DNA from: an uncultured Actinomycetes bacterium
GTDB lineage: Bacteria; Actinomycetota; Acidimicrobiia; Acidimicrobiales; RAAP-2
Reading direction: 5' to 3'
DNA length: 6,974 nt
NCBI GenBank assembly: GCA_903830745.1
Contig: CAIKVF010000029.1
Location: 1-6,974 of the forward strand
Positions within the stretch are counted from its first letter, which is position 1. Every line of letters starts with the position of its first letter. Shown piece by piece: positions 1 through 4,880 of the stretch. Under the pieces are notes generated by a model. That model was given only the letters and a program-made list of their open reading frames with translations. It was not told the DNA's origin and did no database searches. Position numbers and translations under genes: made by a program.

Positions 1-432
1 ACCAGGTGAACGAACGAGCTGTGAAACAACCACACGCTCTGTTCCGTTAATAATGAATGTTCCTTGTTCGGTCATGATTGGGAAGTCACCCATGAACACG
101 GTCTGCTCTTTAATTTCTCCAGTTTCAGAGTTCAAGAAACGTGCGTGAACGAAAATTGGCTGTGAGTAAGTAGTCGCGCGTTGGCGGCACTCTTCAACAG
201 TGAACTTCGGTGGGCTCTTCAGATCCATGTCATCTGGATCAAACTCGAGCTCTAACGACAAGCGACCTGTGAAGTCACTGATTGGCGATATGGCTTCAAA
301 AGCTTCACGCAATCCTTGCTTCATAAATAGGTCGAAGCTGTCGCGCTGAATCTCGAGCAGGTTCGGGAGAGGATATGCCTCACCCAACGCTGAGAAGTTA
401 AAACGTACTGGGCTAAGGGACCGAGACGTCAA
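1..432 (-). CDS. rpoB: RNA polymerase beta subunit, N-terminal 144 residues (3' part outside window)
   Basis: RpoB is the large catalytic beta subunit of RNA polymerase. The minus-strand frame stays open to the left edge and reads through family blocks in the expected order: [13 protein letters not shown] (about residues 23-35), [50 protein letters not shown], then [21 protein letters not shown] at the cut. The last block is nearly invariant in bacterial RpoB. The start chosen is TTG at 432-430, because GGAGGA lies exactly 7 nt upstream. An in-frame ATG at 447-445 overlaps that Shine-Dalgarno sequence and has none of its own. It follows rplL after a 263-nt spacer with its own likely promoter. 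Only the N-terminal beta-lobe region is present, so the rifampicin pocket and active site cannot be judged. Family assignment is certain; the start is very likely. Confidence 0.97.
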   Translation of the reverse strand, partial: MTSRSLSPVRFNFSALGEAYPLPNLLEIQRDSFDLFMKQGLREAFEAISPISDFTGRLSLELEFDPDDMDLKSPPKFTVEECRQRATTYSQPIFVHARFLNSETGEIKEQTVFMGDFPIMTEQGTFIINGTERVVVSQLVRSPG

Positions 433-439
433 CAGAAAA

Positions 440-445
440 TCCTCC
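440..445 (-). promoter_or_regulatory. Shine-Dalgarno of rpoB, selects a TTG start
   Basis: GGAGGA on the minus strand, 7 nt before TTG 432-430. It sits inside the codons that would follow the alternative ATG at 447-445, so it decides the start in favour of TTG. Confidence 0.85.
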
Positions 446-560
446 ATGTAAGTGGGTGGCGTGACCTTGACCAAATGACGATTCGCGTCAGGGGTTGACG
501 AAATAGACAGAAGGACAGGGTCTTTCAATGCTAGTGGCGCAAGAGGTCAATGCGCAAGTG

Positions 561-578
561 GCGCTCCTGAGGAGACGC
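561..578 (-). other. Small hairpin in the rpoB 5' leader
   Basis: On the plus strand GCGCTCC pairs with GGAG(A)CGC around a TGA loop: seven pairs with one bulged base. In the rpoB transcript it would lie about 15 nt after the inferred start site and would contain a GGAG. It could stabilise the 5' end or be incidental. No motif of a known riboswitch class was recognised. Confidence 0.35.
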
Positions 579-599
579 TTCCGCGGGGCGGATGACTAA

Positions 600-628
600 A
601 CCATAAGCACCCTGGGGCCCGAGGTCAA
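600..628 (-). promoter_or_regulatory. Probable rpoB (rpoBC) promoter
   Basis: Minus-strand -35 TTGACC (628-623) and -10 TATGGT (605-600) are separated by exactly 17 nt. This fits a housekeeping sigma promoter: five of six and four of six consensus bases. It lies just downstream of the rplL-rpoB hairpin, so it would restore polymerase-subunit transcription lost at that hairpin. The predicted start near 593 gives a leader of about 160 nt before the TTG start. Confidence 0.65.
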
Positions 629-643
629 GCACCCTAGGCAAAG

Positions 644-679
644 AAATCGCCCCGACTGGCGAACCAGTCGGGGCGATTT
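644..679 (-). terminator. rplL-rpoB intergenic terminator/attenuator hairpin
   Basis: This is a perfect 16-bp inverted repeat (644-659 with 664-679) around a 4-nt loop, which reads TTCG on the minus strand. The stem core is GCCCCGACTGG, and on the minus strand the stem is followed by a T-rich tract, TTTCTTTGCC. It begins 16 nt after the rplL stop codon. In E. coli the rplL-rpoB gap holds a partial terminator that sets the ratio of L12 to polymerase subunits, and this hairpin is in the same place. The interrupted T tract suggests partial rather than complete termination (inference). Confidence 0.88.
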
Positions 680-695
680 GCTTGAAAACGTTGGG

Positions 696-1091
696 TTACT
701 TAACTTCAACCGTTGCGCCAGCAGCTTCAAGAGCAGCCTTTGCCTTGTCGGCGTCAGCCTTAGAAACCTTTTCGAGTACAGGCTTTGGAGCGCCGTCCAC
801 GAGGTCCTTAGCTTCCTTAAGACCGAGGTTAGTAAGGGTACGAACTTCCTTAATAACAGCAATCTTCTTGTCGCCGCCGCTAGTCAAGATGACGTCGTAG
901 TCACTCTTCTCTTCAGCAGCTCCGCCAGCAGCAGCTCCGCCGCCAGCAGCAGCAGGTGCAGCAGCTGCAGCAGGTGCAGCAGCAGATACGCCGAACTTCT
1001 CTTCGAATTCCTTGAGTAGTTCGCTCAATTCGATTACAGAAAGTTCTGCAATTCCGTCGAGGATCTGATCCTTAGTCAATGTTCCAGCCAT
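696..1091 (-). CDS. rplL: 50S ribosomal protein L7/L12
   Basis: This is the stalk protein that recruits and stimulates translational GTPases and is present as several dimers bound to L10. It has 131 residues, slightly above the usual 120-130. The N-terminal dimerisation helices cover about residues 1-35 (ending [14 protein letters not shown]), an Ala/Gly/Pro hinge about 36-60, and the C-terminal factor-binding domain 61-131 with the conserved stretches [10 protein letters not shown] and [17 protein letters not shown]. The ATG has AAAGGA about 7 nt upstream. It lies 43 nt after rplJ and is followed by the attenuator hairpin, the usual stalk-operon arrangement. The hinge is encoded by repeated GCA/GGT-rich DNA. 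Confidence 0.98.
   Translation of the reverse strand: MAGTLTKDQILDGIAELSVIELSELLKEFEEKFGVSAAAPAAAAAPAAAGGGAAAGGAAEEKSDYDVILTSGGDKKIAVIKEVRTLTNLGLKEAKDLVDGAPKPVLEKVSKADADKAKAALEAAGATVEVK
914..982. repeat. Short direct repeats encoding the L12 hinge
   Basis: CAGCAGCTCCGC occurs at 914-925 and 929-940. A 16-nt unit GCAGCAGGTGCAGCAG occurs at 949-964 and 967-982 with an 18-nt period, corresponding to a six-residue Ala/Pro period in the protein. The repeats keep the reading frame. They explain the length of the hinge and could change length by replication slippage. Confidence 0.8.
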
Positions 1092-1134
1092 GGTGATTCC
1101 TTTCTTCGTTACGTTTTGTTACTGCGTTGATTTG

Positions 1135-1863
1135 TTATTCGGCCGGTTCGCTCGCGACTTCCTCGGAAGGAGCCTCGGTGGTTTCAGCTTCAGCAACAAC
1201 TTCTAGAGCTGTTTCTTCAACTGCGACCTCCGCGACCTCTGCCGCGGCGTCGTCGCTCGCTGCCGGAGCAGCTTCCTCGACCCCGGCCGGAGTCTCGGCA
1301 GCCTCAACAACCTCTTCGACTACTGCAGCTGGCGCAGCAGCGCCACCCTTGGAGTCGATGAGGGCCGAGAGGCCGTAGGCGAAGTTTTGCGGCACGGCCT
1401 TGATGAGGCCAGCCATGGTGCGAAGTGGTGAAGCAATGAGTCCTGCAAGTTGTGCAAGAAGAACATCGCGACTTGGAAGGTCCGCAAGTGCAACAAGGTC
1501 ACTTAATGAAAGTGCCTTACCGTCAAGAACACCACCCTTAATAATGAGCTTTGGTGATTCCTTTGCGAAGTCCTTAAGAGCCTTTGCTACTGCAGAGACG
1601 TCACCGTCAACGAATGCAATTGCGGTTGGTCCTACGAGGAACTCAGTCATTGGCTCAACTGATGTTCCAGTGATCGCACGACGAACGAGTGAGTTCTTGA
1701 AGACTTTGTAGTCTGCGCCAAGTCCGCGAAGCTGCTTACGCAACTGCTGGATCTCGGTAACGGTTAGTCCGCGGTATTCAGTAACGACAGCAGTTGATGT
1801 TGTTTCAACGCGGGCCTTTACTTCGTCGACTGTTTCGACCTTCTCGGGGCGAATCTTGCTCAT
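1135..1863 (-). CDS. rplJ: 50S ribosomal protein L10 with long acidic Ala/Glu/Val tail
   Basis: L10 anchors the L12 dimers to 23S rRNA beside L11 and commonly represses its own operon. Residues 1-130 form the rRNA-binding domain, with TEYRGLTVTEIQQLRKQLR, KVFKNSLVRRAI and the GPTAIAF block. Residues 131-172 fit the long L12-binding helix (LLAQLAGLIASPLRTMAGLIKAVPQNF). The protein has 242 residues against roughly 165-180 in most bacteria; the excess is a 70-residue tail from about 173 made almost only of A, E, V, T, S and P, with no aromatic residue. The DNA for the tail is visibly richer in G+C than the core. The start ATG at 1863 has AAGGAG 6 nt upstream. No frameshift or domain fusion is seen. 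Identity is certain; the role of the tail is unknown. Confidence 0.98.
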   Translation of the reverse strand: MSKIRPEKVETVDEVKARVETTSTAVVTEYRGLTVTEIQQLRKQLRGLGADYKVFKNSLVRRAITGTSVEPMTEFLVGPTAIAFVDGDVSAVAKALKDFAKESPKLIIKGGVLDGKALSLSDLVALADLPSRDVLLAQLAGLIASPLRTMAGLIKAVPQNFAYGLSALIDSKGGAAAPAAVVEEVVEAAETPAGVEEAAPAASDDAAAEVAEVAVEETALEVVAEAETTEAPSEEVASEPAE

Positions 1864-2040
1864 ACTGACTCCTTCACCGGATGCCGCCCGGTACGGGCCT
1901 CAACATCCAAGCGAACAAGTCGTACCCGAGGGCAACAACTCGAACTCCTCGTCGGGCGAATCTTTCGATTCTTTAAGTGGTTTCCCACACCGGATGTCTC
2001 TGGCGTTCTTAAAAAACTTTTTGCATAAACATCATGCAGG
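1864..2040 (-). promoter_or_regulatory. Structured leader of rplJ-rplL, probable L10 autoregulatory leader
   Basis: The inferred leader of about 177 nt is rich in inverted repeats. GAATC-GAAA-GATTC (1971-1958) makes a 5-bp stem with a GNRA-type loop. GCCCG-TAC-CGGGC (1898-1886) makes a stem just upstream of the AAGGAG of rplJ. Two longer-range pairings are possible: ACATCC (1997-1992) with GGATGT (1908-1903), and GGTACG (1926-1921) with CGTACC (1895-1890). The last competes with the local GC hairpin. L10 (with L12) is known to bind such leaders in many bacteria to stop translation or transcription of the stalk genes. Assignment rests on position and structure, not on a covariance-model match, and the pairings were found by eye. 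Confidence 0.6.
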
Positions 2041-2046
2041 TACAAC

Positions 2047-2076
2047 ATCGTAGTGACGGGGCGGGTGCCCCGTCAA
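2047..2076 (-). promoter_or_regulatory. Probable rplJ-rplL promoter
   Basis: Minus-strand -35 TTGACG (2076-2071) and -10 TACGAT (2052-2047) are 18 nt apart, five of six and four of six matches to consensus. The predicted start site is near 2040. It begins 7 nt after the rplA stop, so the stalk genes can be transcribed separately from secE-nusG-rplK-rplA. The spacer is occupied by a dyad (see the next entry). Confidence 0.6.
2054..2075 (-). promoter_or_regulatory. Near-perfect dyad inside the rplJ promoter
   Basis: TGACGGGGC and GCCCCGTCA are perfect 9-bp inverted arms around a 4-nt centre. As RNA made by readthrough from rplA it would be a strong hairpin, but no T run follows on either strand (ACTACGATG on the minus strand, AAACG on the plus strand). 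As DNA it covers most of the -35 box and the spacer up to 1 nt from the -10 box, the position of an operator. Which of these is true cannot be decided from sequence. It could be an operator, a U-less terminator or pause for rplA transcripts, or both. Confidence 0.55.
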
Positions 2077-2083
2077 AACGTTA

Positions 2084-2800
2084 TTAGGCGTTAGCCAAAA
2101 CTTCTTCGTGTTCCTTCGTACGAGTTGGGTCGATCTTGACGCCAGGTCCCATAGTTGAAGAAATAGTGATGCTCATGATGTAGCGGCCCTTGGCACTAGC
2201 TGGCTTCACACGAGTCAGCTCGTCAACGACAGCCTGCACGTTGGCAATGAGGTCATCCTTTGAGAAGCTGACCTTTCCAACGCGTAGTTGAACGTTTCCA
2301 ACTTTGTCGCAGCGATACTCAACACGTCCACCCTTGAATTCGCCAACTGCTTTAGCGACGTCCATGGTTACGGTTCCAGTCTTAGGGTTTGGCATAAGAC
2401 CACGTGGTCCAAGTACTCGTCCAAGTCCACCAACCTGACCCATGAGGTCTGGAGTAGCGATGGCGATGTCGAAGTCGAGGAATCCACCAGCGACCTTGGC
2501 AACAAGGTCTTCAGCACCAACAAAGTCAGCGCCTGCGTCACGTGCTGCTTGCGCGTATTCACCAGCGGCGAATACAGCTACACGGTTGGTCTTACCAGTT
2601 CCCGAAGGAAGTGAAAGTGTTCCGCGAACGAGCTGCTCGGCTTTACGTGGGTCAACACCAAGGCGAACTGCAACTTCAACTGTTTCGTCGAACTTGGCAG
2701 TCGCAACTGCCTTTACCTTCTCAACAGCTTCAGCAATAGTGATGAGCTCTTCACGGTTTACCTGTGAAAGAGCGTTGATGTATTTCTTACCGTGCTTCAT
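2084..2800 (-). CDS. rplA: 50S ribosomal protein L1
   Basis: L1 forms the mobile stalk at the E site that helps release deacylated tRNA. In many bacteria it also represses the rplK-rplA mRNA. The length of 238 residues is normal. Domain I contains [26 protein letters not shown] (47-65) and the C-terminal [12 protein letters not shown] (about 213-224). Domain II (about 69-159) contains [19 protein letters not shown] (126-144), a family signature. The ATG is 8 nt after the rplK stop, and its Shine-Dalgarno AGGAG overlaps that stop. No obvious L1 leader fits into the 24-nt nusG-rplK gap, so any autoregulation must act elsewhere. Ordinary in every visible feature. Confidence 0.98.
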   Translation of the reverse strand: MKHGKKYINALSQVNREELITIAEAVEKVKAVATAKFDETVEVAVRLGVDPRKAEQLVRGTLSLPSGTGKTNRVAVFAAGEYAQAARDAGADFVGAEDLVAKVAGGFLDFDIAIATPDLMGQVGGLGRVLGPRGLMPNPKTGTVTMDVAKAVGEFKGGRVEYRCDKVGNVQLRVGKVSFSKDDLIANVQAVVDELTRVKPASAKGRYIMSITISSTMGPGVKIDPTRTKEHEEVLANA

Positions 2801-2805
2801 TATTT

Positions 2806-2811
2806 CTCCTA
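2806..2811 (-). promoter_or_regulatory. Shine-Dalgarno of rplA overlapping the rplK stop
   Basis: TAGGAG: the TAG is the rplK stop codon and AGGAG is the ribosome binding site, 5 nt before the rplA ATG. The layout implies translational coupling of L11 and L1, which keeps them equimolar. Confidence 0.8.
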
Positions 2812-3234
2812 TTGCCCTACTGAGATGCCCATAGAGCGAGCAGTTCCAGCGACTTGTAGCTTGGCCTGCTCGAGGTCATCAGTGTTGAGGTCCTTGAGCT
2901 TGGTCTTTGCGATTTCTTCGACTTGTGCCATGGTCACACTTGCGACAGTCTCACGACCTGCGGTGTGTGCACCCTTAGCGATTCCTGCAGCCTGGCGAAG
3001 AAGCACCGGTGTTGGAGGAGTCTTAAGTACGAATGAGAAAGAGCGGTCGTCGTAGATTGAGATGTCAACCGGGATAACCGTACCCTTCATTGATTCTGTC
3101 GCAGCGTTGTACTGCTTGCAGAACTCCATGGTTTGAATACCGTGGGGCCCTAGGGCTGTACCAACTGGCGGCGCAGGCGTTGCTCCGCCTGCTTCCAGCT
3201 GGATCTTTACTATTGCAACAACTTTTTTAGCCAT
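2809..3234 (-). CDS. rplK: 50S ribosomal protein L11
   Basis: L11 binds the GTPase-associated region of 23S rRNA next to L10 and is part of the thiostrepton site and of stringent-response signalling. It has 141 residues, the standard length. The N-terminal domain carries ATPAPPVG (18-25), the proline-rich segment contacted by thiopeptide antibiotics, then [16 protein letters not shown]. The C-terminal rRNA-binding domain ends in [23 protein letters not shown]. The segment [10 protein letters not shown] (29-38) replaces the more usual GQHGVNIMEF, a modest deviation. The ATG has AAGGAG 9 nt upstream and follows nusG by 24 nt. Confidence 0.98.
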   Translation of the reverse strand: MAKKVVAIVKIQLEAGGATPAPPVGTALGPHGIQTMEFCKQYNAATESMKGTVIPVDISIYDDRSFSFVLKTPPTPVLLRQAAGIAKGAHTAGRETVASVTMAQVEEIAKTKLKDLNTDDLEQAKLQVAGTARSMGISVGQ

Positions 3235-3258
3235 GAGCTATTTCTCCTTATGCGATCT

Positions 3259-3924
3259 TTAGAGCTTCGTGACTTGAGTGAAGTCAAGTTCAACAGGTGT
3301 TTCACGACCGAAGATGTCAACAAGAACTTTGACCTTGAGCTGGTCTTCGTTGATCTCGGCGACGTGGCCAGAGAACGTTGCGAAAGGACCAGTCTTGATC
3401 TGCACTGTGTCGTTTACTTCGAATTCGTGCGTCGGAGCGCGACGCTTGGCGGTTGGCTGCTCAACACCTTCAACAATTGGGCGAATGATGTTGTCAACTT
3501 CACGGCGAGTTAGTGCAGTTGGGCGAGTCTTCTCAGCACCAACGAATCCAGTAACACCAGGAGTTGAACCAATCACGTAGAAAATTTCTGGATCTGGTTC
3601 GCAGCGAATGAGGAGGTAGCTAGGGAACATGCGCTTAGAAACAGTTACCTTTTTGCCAGCCTTGAATTCAGTGACATCTTCTTCTGGAAGGTAGATCTCG
3701 TAGATGCTCTCGGTGAGTTCACGGGACTTAACAATGTTGTTAAGTGCGCCAATCACCTTTTGTTCGTGACCAGCAAAGGTGTGCACGATGTACCAGCGAC
3801 CTGGACGGTCAAAGGCGCTCTCGGCAATTGGATCTTCGTCTAGACCATCTTCAAGAATTGTGACGTCGAGAATCTCTTCTTCGATGACTACTTCTTCAAT
3901 GTGGTTGATTTCGATGTCGCTCAT
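3259..3924 (-). CDS. nusG: Transcription termination/antitermination factor NusG
   Basis: NusG binds the clamp of RNA polymerase through its N-terminal domain and contacts ribosomal S10 or Rho through its KOW domain. It modulates pausing and couples transcription with translation. The protein has 221 residues. Residues 1-41 are a strongly acidic extension (clusters such as EEVVIEEEILD), residues 43 to about 145 are the NGN domain (WYIVHTFAGHEQKV, KRMFPSYLLIRCE, TPGVTGFVG), and about 168-221 are the KOW domain (VQIKTGPFATFSGHVAEI). A long acidic N-terminus is typical of actinobacterial NusG and absent from the E. coli protein. It starts 9 nt after secE, with a Shine-Dalgarno that overlaps the secE stop. 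Confidence 0.97.
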   Translation of the reverse strand: MSDIEINHIEEVVIEEEILDVTILEDGLDEDPIAESAFDRPGRWYIVHTFAGHEQKVIGALNNIVKSRELTESIYEIYLPEEDVTEFKAGKKVTVSKRMFPSYLLIRCEPDPEIFYVIGSTPGVTGFVGAEKTRPTALTRREVDNIIRPIVEGVEQPTAKRRAPTHEFEVNDTVQIKTGPFATFSGHVAEINEDQLKVKVLVDIFGRETPVELDFTQVTKL

Positions 3925-3931
3925 GTGAGTG

Positions 3932-3936
3932 CCTTA
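3932..3936 (-). promoter_or_regulatory. Shine-Dalgarno of nusG overlapping the secE stop
   Basis: TAAGG on the minus strand: TAA is the secE stop codon. The AAGG core is 7 nt from the nusG ATG, so NusG translation is likely coupled to SecE. Confidence 0.65.
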
Positions 3937-4230
3937 CTTCGTAAAGAGGAAATTGACGAATTTTGAGAATCCGTAGCCGAGGCCGAAAATAAGTGTTGCC
4001 ATAAAAATCAGCACGAATAAAACAATCGTGGTGTAGTTAATAAGTTCTGGACGCGTTGGCCATGCGACTTGGCGCATTTCCTCACGGATCTCACGAATAA
4101 ATTGTGCGGGCTTAGTGCGCTCACGACGACGACGCTGAACATCTTGCACTGAAGTGCGGCGTGACGAAGCAGCGCCATCGGCGTCTACCTGTCCTTGTCG
4201 CTGCATCATGCGCTTTTGTTCGCGGTTCAT
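3934..4230 (-). CDS. secE: Preprotein translocase subunit SecE
   Basis: SecE is the small clamp-like subunit of the SecYEG protein-conducting channel in the cytoplasmic membrane. With the start at ATG 4230 the protein has 98 residues. A basic, polar N-terminus (about 1-40, with RRRRERTK) is followed by the conserved amphipathic segment FIREIREEMRQVAWPTRPEL (about 44-63) and one hydrophobic membrane span (about 66-87). This is the short one-span form usual outside the enterobacteria. The same frame is open further upstream through tRNA-Trp, but that extension reads the tRNA and is not coding. Ribosome binding is weak (GAGAG about 9 nt before ATG). It is co-directional with nusG at 9 nt. Confidence 0.96.
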   Translation of the reverse strand: MNREQKRMMQRQGQVDADGAASSRRTSVQDVQRRRRERTKPAQFIREIREEMRQVAWPTRPELINYTTIVLFVLIFMATLIFGLGYGFSKFVNFLFTK

Positions 4231-4265
4231 CTCACAACTCTCGTTACTTAACTTGTTACTGCTAC

Positions 4266-4279
4266 CGAAGAAATCTTCG
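4266..4279 (-). other. Hairpin directly after tRNA-Trp
   Basis: CGAAG-ATTT-CTTCG on the minus strand starts 3 nt after the tRNA-Trp 3' end. GCT and AGC outside it can add three pairs across a 2-nt bulge. No T run follows, so it is more likely a 3'-processing or stability element at the tRNA/secE junction than a terminator. The function is inferred from position only. Confidence 0.35.
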
Positions 4280-4281
4280 AG

Positions 4282-4354
4282 CAGGGCAGGAGGGACTCGA
4301 ACCCCCAACCCTCGGTTTTGGAGACCGATGCTCTACCAATTGAGCCACTGCCCT
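4282..4354 (-). tRNA. tRNA-Trp (anticodon CCA)
   Basis: A complete cloverleaf of 73 nt can be drawn: acceptor AGGGCAG with CTGCCCT, D stem GCTC/GAGC, anticodon stem TCGGT/ACCGA with loop CTCCAAA giving anticodon CCA, T stem GGGGG/CCCTC with one G-U pair, loop TTCGAGT, and discriminator G. The CCA end is not encoded. Its place 51 nt before secE matches the usual actinobacterial order. It is probably processed from the same transcript as rpmG and secE. Confidence 0.97.
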
Positions 4355-4363
4355 TTGCGACTA

Positions 4364-4380
4364 GACCCAAAGCTTGGGTC
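4364..4380 (-). other. 7-bp hairpin between rpmG and tRNA-Trp
   Basis: GACCCAA and TTGGGTC are perfect inverted arms around 3 nt, 9 nt before the tRNA-Trp 5' end. No T run follows on the minus strand (TAGTCGCAAAGG) or the plus strand (AGGCCGTAAGG). It could be a processing site that separates the rpmG message from tRNA-Trp, a weak U-less terminator, or chance. The rest of the 72-nt rpmG to tRNA-Trp gap shows no gene. Confidence 0.45.
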
Positions 4381-4426
4381 AGGCCGTAAGGAAGATAAAT
4401 CTTAACACCCTGTGAAGGGACTCTTT

Positions 4427-4591
4427 TTAGCGAGTTTCCTTGTGGACGGTGTGCTTGCGCTCCCATTGGCAATATTTGTTCATTTCAATGCGTTCACGGT
4501 CATTGACCTTGTTCTTCATTGTTATGTAATTACGGCGTTTGCACTCTTCGCAGGCCAATGTGACCTGGATGCGCTTTTCGTTCTTTGCCAT
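4427..4591 (-). CDS. rpmG: 50S ribosomal protein L33 with incomplete zinc site
   Basis: L33 is a small large-subunit protein near the tRNA E site. The start at ATG 4591 gives 54 residues, the normal length, with GAGGAG 6-7 nt upstream. An in-frame extension further 5' runs into tRNA-Met and is not coding. The core is [15 protein letters not shown] at the N-terminus and [10 protein letters not shown] at the end. Zinc-binding (C+) forms have two Cys-x-x-Cys pairs; here the first is intact (C14, C17), but the second reads C41-Q-W-E44, so the fourth ligand is missing. This is probably an intermediate between C+ and C- paralogues. It sits between tRNA-Met (54 nt) and tRNA-Trp (72 nt). The MaoC-type dehydratase genes found after rpmG in some actinobacteria are absent. 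Confidence 0.96.
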   Translation of the reverse strand: MAKNEKRIQVTLACEECKRRNYITMKNKVNDRERIEMNKYCQWERKHTVHKETR

Positions 4592-4645
4592 CGTTCTCTC
4601 CTCTTTAAGTACTGCATTTAATGCCTGGACCGAAGCCCTGCCTAG

Positions 4646-4719
4646 TAGCGGCGGCGGGAGTCGAACCCGCGACACCACGATTATGAGCCGTGTGCTCTAA
4701 CCACCTGAGCTACGCCGCT
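4646..4719 (-). tRNA. tRNA-Met, elongator type (anticodon CAT)
   Basis: The cloverleaf has acceptor AGCGGCG/CGCCGCT, D arm GCTC/GAGC, anticodon stem CACGG/TCGTG with loop CTCATAA (anticodon CAT), T arm GCGGG/CCCGC with loop TTCGACT, and discriminator A. The anticodon stem lacks the three G-C pairs of initiator tRNA and the first acceptor pair is Watson-Crick, so it is not the initiator. A CAT anticodon could also be the lysidine-modified Ile tRNA, but this locus normally holds elongator Met. CCA is not encoded. It lies 5 nt after tRNA-Thr. Confidence 0.92.
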
Positions 4720-4724
4720 TGGCG

Positions 4725-4798
<74 letters not shown>

Positions 4799-4824
4799 CA
4801 CGTTAAAAAACACGCGAGAAGAGA

Positions 4825-4854
4825 TGTTACTCCGAAAAAGGCCGAAATTTCCAA
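4825..4854 (-). promoter_or_regulatory. Weak promoter candidate for the tRNA-Thr/tRNA-Met/rpmG unit
   Basis: The 84 nt between tRNA-Thr and the divergent acetyltransferase must hold the tRNA promoter. The best minus-strand fit is TTGGAA (4854-4849), 19 nt, TAACAT (4830-4825): four of six matches each with a long spacer. It overlaps the hairpin at 4840-4860. No alternative in 4797-4880 looked better. Treat as provisional. Confidence 0.3.
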
Positions 4855-4860
4855 CCGGCC
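4840..4860 (-). terminator. Possible terminator upstream of tRNA-Thr, facing the tRNA cluster
   Basis: On the minus strand GGCCG and CGGCC (5 bp plus a G-U pair) enclose about 9-11 nt and are followed directly by TTTTTC. This reads as a terminator only in the minus direction. The only minus-strand gene that could feed it is the mannosyltransferase, whose transcript would first run antisense across the acetyltransferase gene. The stem is short, so confidence is moderate. Confidence 0.4.
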
Positions 4861-4880
4861 TAGGAGTACCCTTAAGAGTC

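Noticed and set aside
445..447. ATG as the rpoB start
   Set aside because: It overlaps the only good Shine-Dalgarno and has none upstream; the TTG 15 nt downstream is ideally placed.
517..545. A second rpoB promoter from TTGACC at 545-540 with TGAAAG about 17 nt on
   Set aside because: The -10 element is poor; the candidate at 600-628 is clearly better.
1127..1378. Plus-strand Ser/Ala-rich open frame opposite the L10 tail
   Set aside because: It is the complement of the low-complexity tail, with no family signature and no ribosome binding site.
2008..2034. A short leader peptide of 8 codons (MMFMQKVF) in the rplJ leader
   Set aside because: There is no ribosome binding site, and no run of one regulatory amino acid codon as in true attenuator peptides.
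1860..2048. A 62-codon open frame on the minus strand spanning the rplJ leader, ending with its TGA overlapping the rplJ ATG
   Set aside because: The overlap looks like a coupled gene, but its ATG overlaps the predicted -10 box and so lies upstream of the likely transcript start. It has no Shine-Dalgarno and no recognisable protein pattern, and the region is better explained as a structured leader.
3235..3258. L1 autoregulatory leader before rplK
   Set aside because: The 24-nt gap holds only the Shine-Dalgarno and is too short for an L1-binding structure.
4231..4308. N-terminal extension of SecE upstream of ATG 4230
   Set aside because: The extra codons read into tRNA-Trp, and the conserved start context is at 4230.
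4592..4678. N-terminal extension of L33 upstream of ATG 4591
   Set aside because: It would translate tRNA-Met sequence; GAGGAG sits directly before ATG 4591 and the resulting length is normal.
4824..4880. N-terminal 19-residue extension of the acetyltransferase
   Set aside because: It runs through the intergenic hairpin, is not part of the family fold, and has no better ribosome binding site.
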